Source of the DNA: an uncultured Hungatella sp.
GTDB taxonomy: Bacteria; Bacillota; Clostridia; Lachnospirales; Lachnospiraceae
DNA length: 25,295 bases
Assembly (NCBI GenBank): GCA_910579515.1
Contig: CAJTUV010000021.1
Span: 35,920 to 61,214, forward strand
Reading direction: 5' to 3'
Shown: piece by piece, positions 20,656 to 25,295 of the stretch
Layout of the letters: every line of letters begins with the position of its first letter
How positions within the stretch are numbered: position 1 is the first letter of the stretch
Translations under genes and position numbers: made by a program
Notes under the pieces: generated by a model
What the model saw: only the letters and a program-made list of their open reading frames with translations
Database searches by the model: none
Told to the model about the DNA's origin: nothing

Positions 20656-23600
20656 ATGATTGTTACTTTAATATGTGAGGACAGGCTGTATGGAGAACTT
20701 CTTCCTGAAAAACCTCGTGGACAGTATTGGTTAAAGGATGAGACAAAAGCAGTCACAGATCCGAAAAGGCGGATTTTAGGGATCGAGGCGGAAAATGGCG
20801 TTTGGAAAATAAAATCAAGCCGAAAGTTTAAGTTATATGAGTTTCATTCAAACGCTCCAATAGAAGTTTTAGAGCTTCAGGCCGGACAAATGTATATTGT
20901 TCAGTTTGCCAAGGGTAAAAAAGGATATATTTTTACAGAAGACTATACAGAGGATCGCTGTATTTTCCGGAAGTATGTAGTTTTGTCAAATACTACGATC
21001 AATATAGGAAAAAATATAGAGAATCAGATTTCTATTGAAAATCCGTTTGTTTCTAATGTTCATGCACAGTTGTCTTTGTCAGGGAATACATGGACGCTTC
21101 TTGATAATAACAGCAAGAATGGCGTTTATGTCAATGAGCAGAGGATCGACCATGCCGCATCGGTGAAAGCGGGAGATGTAATCTACATTCTTGGTGTTAA
21201 GATTGTTATTGGCAACCACTTTCTGGCCATTAACAATCCAGACGGCAAGGTACAGATCCGCGCTAACGCCTTGTCTGAGTATACGCCACAGAAAGAGCTG
21301 CCATATGAGGCGCCGGAAGAAATTGAGGAGCAAATCTATTACCGGTCGCCCAGATTTTCCAGGGGGATTGTGCCTCTGAAACTGAAGGTGGATGCTCCAA
21401 CAAATAAAGAAGCGGGAGATGATACTCCTATGATGCTGGTTTTGGGGCCGTCTCTGATCATGGGAGTGGCCTCTTTTTCTACTGGCATCATGTCTATCGT
21501 CAATGCCAGAACCAGCGGAGGCAGTATCATGAGCGTGGCACCGACCATGATCATGTCTGTATCCATGCTTGCAGGTATGGTGCTTTTTCCGTTCATCATG
21601 AAGAAACGCGATAAGAAAATGAAGAGAGAGAAGGAAGAAGCCAGAAAAGAAAAATATTTGAAATACTTAAATACCATAAGGGCAGAGATTCATCAGGCAG
21701 CCACTATGCAAAAGGAAATTTGGAATGAAAATTTTCCGCCGGTGATTTCTCAGCTGAAATCTTCAAATTTTTATGAGATGGTTTTATGGAGCAGAGTCAT
21801 TGGACAAAAAAATTTTTTGACCTTGCGGGTAGGCATAGGTGATATTCCTCTTGAGGCAGAATTAAATTTCCCGGAAGAACGGTTTCAGATCGATGATGAT
21901 GATATGCGCAATGAGGTGAATCAATTTCGGGCTGAAAAGAAGATCCTGTCAGACGTGCCGGTCACTTATTCCCTTCTTGAGCACAGGGTATCCGGTATTG
22001 TGGGAAATGGAAATGTGATCAGCGGGATGCTTCACAACCTGCTTATGCAGATCGTGGCCCTGCACAGCTATGATGAGGTGAAGCTGGTATTCATCTGTGA
22101 TGAAAGCAATTTAAAGAAATATGAGTATGTCCGCTGGATGCAGCATGTGTGGGATAACGATTTTCATATCCGTTTCCTGGCTGCGACACCAGAGGAGGTT
22201 CGGAATCTGTCTTCCTACTTTTTGCGTGTTATGGAGGATTATAAAGGAGAAAGGGCGAAATCCTGCCCTCATTACGTTGTGATCTCCACTAGCAAAGCCT
22301 TGTCTGACGGATGTGCGTTTATTGCGGAACTGTTAAAAAACGATACGATTCAAAGCTTCCACTACATAGCGGTTTATGACGAACTGAAGAATCTGCCGAA
22401 GGAGTGTACCAAGGTAATCCAGGTCCGCAACAACCAGGGCTCCATGTTCGACTATAAAGCCTTTGACGGCAACCAGATTCTGTTAAAACCGGACCTTTTA
22501 TCTGCACAGGAAGCTATGAAGGCGGTGAAAGACATTGCCGGATATAAGCTGGATCTCCAAAACGGAAAATATGCCCTTCCCAACATGATCACATTTTTAC
22601 AGATGTTCCATGTGGGAAAATACGAGCATTTGAATATTGCCAGCCGATGGAAGGAAAATAATCCGGTGATCTCTCTTCGCAGTCCTGTAGGCGTGAATTC
22701 CGACGGCGGCCTGTTCTACTTGGATCTGCATGAAAAAGAACATGGGCCTCACGGCCTGATTGCAGGCATGACCGGTTCTGGAAAATCAGAGTTTATTATC
22801 ACCTTTGTACTTTCCCTGGCTGTAAGTTACAGCCCGGATGACATTGCATTTATTCTCATTGATTATAAGGGCGGAGGCCTGGTAGGGGCGTTTGACAATG
22901 AACAGTATCATCTGCCTCACCTGGCAGGCACCATTACCAATCTGGACGGCGCTTCCATTACCCGTTCTCTCCTTTCTATTCAGAGCGAACTTCGCAGGAG
23001 GCAGGCTTTATTTAATGAAGCCAGGAACAGGGTTAATGAAGGCACCATGGATATTTACAAATATCAGAAGTTATACCGAAACGGCGTGATGGATACGCCT
23101 GTGCCTCATCTGTTCATCATTTCCGACGAGTTTGCGGAGTTAAAGGACCAGCAGCCAGAATTTATGTCTCAGCTTATCAGTACGGCGCGGATCGGAAGAA
23201 GTTTAGGCGTTCATCTCATCCTGGCTACACAGAAGCCAAGCGGAGTGGTGAATGAGCAGATATGGGCGAACTCCAGATTTAAAGTCTGTCTGAAGGTTCA
23301 GGACAGAGCAGACAGTATGGATATGCTGAAACGGCCGGAAGCGGCGGAGCTTTTGGAGACAGGGCGTTTCTATCTTCAGGTGGGTTACAACGAGCTGTTT
23401 GAGATGGGGCAGTCCGCCTGGTGCGGGGCTCCCTATGTGCCGGAAAACTCTGTTGAACGGCAAAATGATGAGAGCGTGATGCTGATTGATCGTCAGGGGA
23501 CGGTGCTGGAGGAGGCCAAGCCTCAGAAGAAGAGTACCTCTGGCTCTGATCAGAATAAGAAACAGATCGTGGAAATCGCCCGGTACATTGCTCAGATCGC

Positions 23601-25248
23601 AAAGGAAGAGCATATGAGCGCGAAGCCTTTGTGGCTGCCAGAGATTCCGGCAGTCATTACTGTGGAATATCTGGAGGAAAAATATGGATACCAGGCGGAC
23701 AGTTATCTGAATCCGGCAGTAGGCGAGTTGGATGATCCCTTTAACCAAAGCCAGCGGCTTTTGACGGTTCCGCTGACAGAAAAGGGGAATGTCCTTTGCT
23801 ATGGCGCTGCGGGAAGCGGAAAGGAAAATTTCCTTACCACTATGCTTTACTCCTTATATCGGCATCACAGCAGCCGGGAACTGAACGTTTATATTCTGGA
23901 TTTTGGCGCGGAAACCTTGCAGATGTTTGCGGATGCGCCTCAGACAGGAGATTTTGTGGTTTCAGGGGAAGAAGAGAAGATTCAGAATCTGTTCCGCTAT
24001 CTTAATCAGGAACTGAAACGCCGCAAGAAACTGTTTTCAGAGGCAGGAGGAGATTATCTGTCCTATACCAGACAGGGAAAAGAAAAGGTTCCCAATCTTT
24101 TGGTTCTGATCAACGACTATACAGGCTTCTCAGAGCAGTATGAGGAATTAAACGACAGTATGCCAAGCCTTACAAGAGACTGCACCAAATATGGGATTTT
24201 CTTTGTCCTTACCTGTAACTCCTCTATGGGAATCCGTTATAAACTGCAGCAGAATTTCAACCAGGCTTACGTGCTTCAGCTGAACGATAAGACTGATTAT
24301 ATCAGCATTCTGGGAAATACGGGAGGCGTATATCCTTCCAGGATAACCGGAAGAGGTATTTTCAGGGAAAAGGAAGTCTATGAATTCCAGACTGCCTATG
24401 TGGCAGATTCGCCGGAGAACGTGGCTGACGAGGTACGGTGTTTCTGTAAAAAACTTAGGGAGACGTCTAAGGAGGAAAAGGCTATAGCAATTCCGGTTAT
24501 GCCTAAAGTGGTGTCAAAAGAGTGCTTTGATTGTGCAGCTATAAGTTTTGAACATATCCCTATTGGAATCCGATATGAAAGCCTGAAGCCGCGTTTGGTG
24601 AATCTGAAGAAAATCAATGTGCTCCAGATTCTTGCCATGGATAAGCAAGATATCTCTCCATTTGCGGAAGGGGCTGTGGAATTGCTGCAAGAGATTGACA
24701 ACTGTGAAGTGTATGTTCTGGACCCGGGAAGGCAGCTTGTAATTACAGAGGCAAAAGGGATCCACTATATTACAGAACAGGTGGAGAAGACAGTTGCAGA
24801 ACTATTTGAGATGCTTGTAGAACGCCATAATATGTATAAGCTGAACAATACAGAATTTCCTAAAACAGCGGATGTCCATCCTGTAGTAGTGCTTCTTATG
24901 GGGCTGGCCCAGATACGGACCCTTTTGTCAGAGGACGGTTTGGATAAATTACATCTCATTCTGGATAAGACAAATGGCAAATTCTTTCTGTCTTACTGGG
25001 CGATGGATAACTATACCGCTTCCAATACCTATGCCACAGAGGACTGGTGCAGCGGAGACGGTTTGTGGATTGGCAATGGGGCAGCAGATCAGATACGTCT
25101 AAAAATCCGAAATTCGGGGCCCATGCTAAGGCGGATTACCGACCATACCAGCGGTATTTATATTCAAAGAGGCATGGGAGAAGGGATAAAACTTCTGACA
25201 TTAAGGCAGGCAGAAAGACCAACTATTAAAAGTCAAGTAGATAATTGA
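20656..25248 (+). CDS. essC: Type VIIb secretion ATPase EssC (FHA-FtsK/SpoIIIE)
   Basis: The 1530-residue membrane ATPase drives export of WXG100/LXG-type substrates. The N terminus has FHA-type modules; the clear one (about 110-185) shows INIGKNIENQISI and the NSKNGVYVN strand. Two membrane spans follow at about 259-284 and 292-315, then a basic coiled segment (KKRDKKMKREKEEARKEK). FtsK/SpoIIIE domain 1 has Walker A GMTGSGKS (704-711), Walker B ending in ILIDYKGGG (D736), and LILATQKPSGVV. Domain 2 has GAAGSGKE (1050-1057), with Glu instead of Ser/Thr, and YILDFGAE (D1082). A third, degenerate domain lies near 1330-1500. ATG 20656 follows AGGGGG. It is probably repressed by the divergent XRE protein; substrate genes are expected beyond the window. 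Confidence 0.94.
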   Translation: MIVTLICEDRLYGELLPEKPRGQYWLKDETKAVTDPKRRILGIEAENGVWKIKSSRKFKLYEFHSNAPIEVLELQAGQMYIVQFAKGKKGYIFTEDYTEDRCIFRKYVVLSNTTINIGKNIENQISIENPFVSNVHAQLSLSGNTWTLLDNNSKNGVYVNEQRIDHAASVKAGDVIYILGVKIVIGNHFLAINNPDGKVQIRANALSEYTPQKELPYEAPEEIEEQIYYRSPRFSRGIVPLKLKVDAPTNKEAGDDTPMMLVLGPSLIMGVASFSTGIMSIVNARTSGGSIMSVAPTMIMSVSMLAGMVLFPFIMKKRDKKMKREKEEARKEKYLKYLNTIRAEIHQAATMQKEIWNENFPPVISQLKSSNFYEMVLWSRVIGQKNFLTLRVGIGDIPLEAELNFPEERFQIDDDDMRNEVNQFRAEKKILSDVPVTYSLLEHRVSGIVGNGNVISGMLHNLLMQIVALHSYDEVKLVFICDESNLKKYEYVRWMQHVWDNDFHIRFLAATPEEVRNLSSYFLRVMEDYKGERAKSCPHYVVISTSKALSDGCAFIAELLKNDTIQSFHYIAVYDELKNLPKECTKVIQVRNNQGSMFDYKAFDGNQILLKPDLLSAQEAMKAVKDIAGYKLDLQNGKYALPNMITFLQMFHVGKYEHLNIASRWKENNPVISLRSPVGVNSDGGLFYLDLHEKEHGPHGLIAGMTGSGKSEFIITFVLSLAVSYSPDDIAFILIDYKGGGLVGAFDNEQYHLPHLAGTITNLDGASITRSLLSIQSELRRRQALFNEARNRVNEGTMDIYKYQKLYRNGVMDTPVPHLFIISDEFAELKDQQPEFMSQLISTARIGRSLGVHLILATQKPSGVVNEQIWANSRFKVCLKVQDRADSMDMLKRPEAAELLETGRFYLQVGYNELFEMGQSAWCGAPYVPENSVERQNDESVMLIDRQGTVLEEAKPQKKSTSGSDQNKKQIVEIARYIAQIAKEEHMSAKPLWLPEIPAVITVEYLEEKYGYQADSYLNPAVGELDDPFNQSQRLLTVPLTEKGNVLCYGAAGSGKENFLTTMLYSLYRHHSSRELNVYILDFGAETLQMFADAPQTGDFVVSGEEEKIQNLFRYLNQELKRRKKLFSEAGGDYLSYTRQGKEKVPNLLVLINDYTGFSEQYEELNDSMPSLTRDCTKYGIFFVLTCNSSMGIRYKLQQNFNQAYVLQLNDKTDYISILGNTGGVYPSRITGRGIFREKEVYEFQTAYVADSPENVADEVRCFCKKLRETSKEEKAIAIPVMPKVVSKECFDCAAISFEHIPIGIRYESLKPRLVNLKKINVLQILAMDKQDISPFAEGAVELLQEIDNCEVYVLDPGRQLVITEAKGIHYITEQVEKTVAELFEMLVERHNMYKLNNTEFPKTADVHPVVVLLMGLAQIRTLLSEDGLDKLHLILDKTNGKFFLSYWAMDNYTASNTYATEDWCSGDGLWIGNGAADQIRLKIRNSGPMLRRITDHTSGIYIQRGMGEGIKLLTLRQAERPTIKSQVDN

Positions 25249-25295
25249 AAAAATCAAAAGAAATTATCATAGGAAAAAGAGCACGACAACAAGAC
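25245..25295 (+). CDS. Possible start of the next gene, cut by the window end
   Basis: A frame opening at TTG 25245 overlaps the essC stop (TTGA) and stays open for 17 codons to the window end (KKSKEIIIGKRARQQD after the start). Overlap would allow translational coupling, but no strong ribosome binding site is seen and the stretch is too short for a family call. A later ATG outside the window is equally possible. Confidence 0.3.
   Translation, partial: MKKSKEIIIGKRARQQD

Noticed and set aside
23203..23748. 181-residue minus-strand frame inside essC
   Set aside because: Antisense shadow of the FtsK domain region, with no promoter or ribosome site.

Overview
The window looks like chromosomal DNA from an anaerobic, spore-forming Firmicute, most likely a Lachnospiraceae-type Clostridium. 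Supporting this are a leucine T-box leader, a single-chain pyruvate:ferredoxin oxidoreductase, a VanW protein, a type VIIb secretion ATPase, AGGAGG-type ribosome binding sites and a promoter that closely fits the sporulation factor sigma-E. No rRNA, tRNA, CRISPR array or complete insertion sequence was seen. Bases 1-109 hold no supportable gene.

Left part (110-5717). An APH-fold kinase ends at a terminator. It is followed by an AT-rich two-gene restriction-modification cassette: a beta-class DNA methyltransferase with an ATGA overlap to a probable PD-(D/E)XK endonuclease. On the minus strand is a three-gene operon of two different alpha/beta-hydrolase esterases and an ATP-grasp ligase. Its good sigma-A promoter stands back to back with the promoter of the next unit.

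Middle (5796-13331). A T-box leader precedes leuS, and an MFS transporter follows 19 bases after leuS, so it is probably under the same tRNA-Leu control. Next is a likely sporulation island: a minus-strand pair of unknown proteins behind a sigma-E-type promoter, a 56-residue plus-strand gene, and a minus-strand protein of 77 residues with 16 cysteines and an internal duplication. AlaX-L (a trans-editing protein for mischarged tRNA-Ala) and a PHP-domain phosphoesterase converge with a 9-base overlap.

Right part (13412-25295). A VanW/G5 membrane-anchored protein and a ROK-family sugar kinase form a likely operon. A roughly 180-base element with perfect 30-base inverted repeats lies in the gap before pyruvate:ferredoxin oxidoreductase. 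A divergent XRE repressor then faces essC, the FHA-FtsK/SpoIIIE ATPase of a type VIIb secretion system. The essC promoter is bracketed by two identical 18-base direct repeats exactly 52 bases apart, which look like the operators of that repressor. The secretion locus probably continues past the window; an open frame begins at the essC stop and runs off the end.

The most promising leads are the operator-flanked essC promoter, the cysteine-rich duplicated miniprotein beside a sigma-E unit, the inverted-repeat element, and the unexplained esterase-esterase-ATP-grasp operon. All product names come from motif reading, not database searches.
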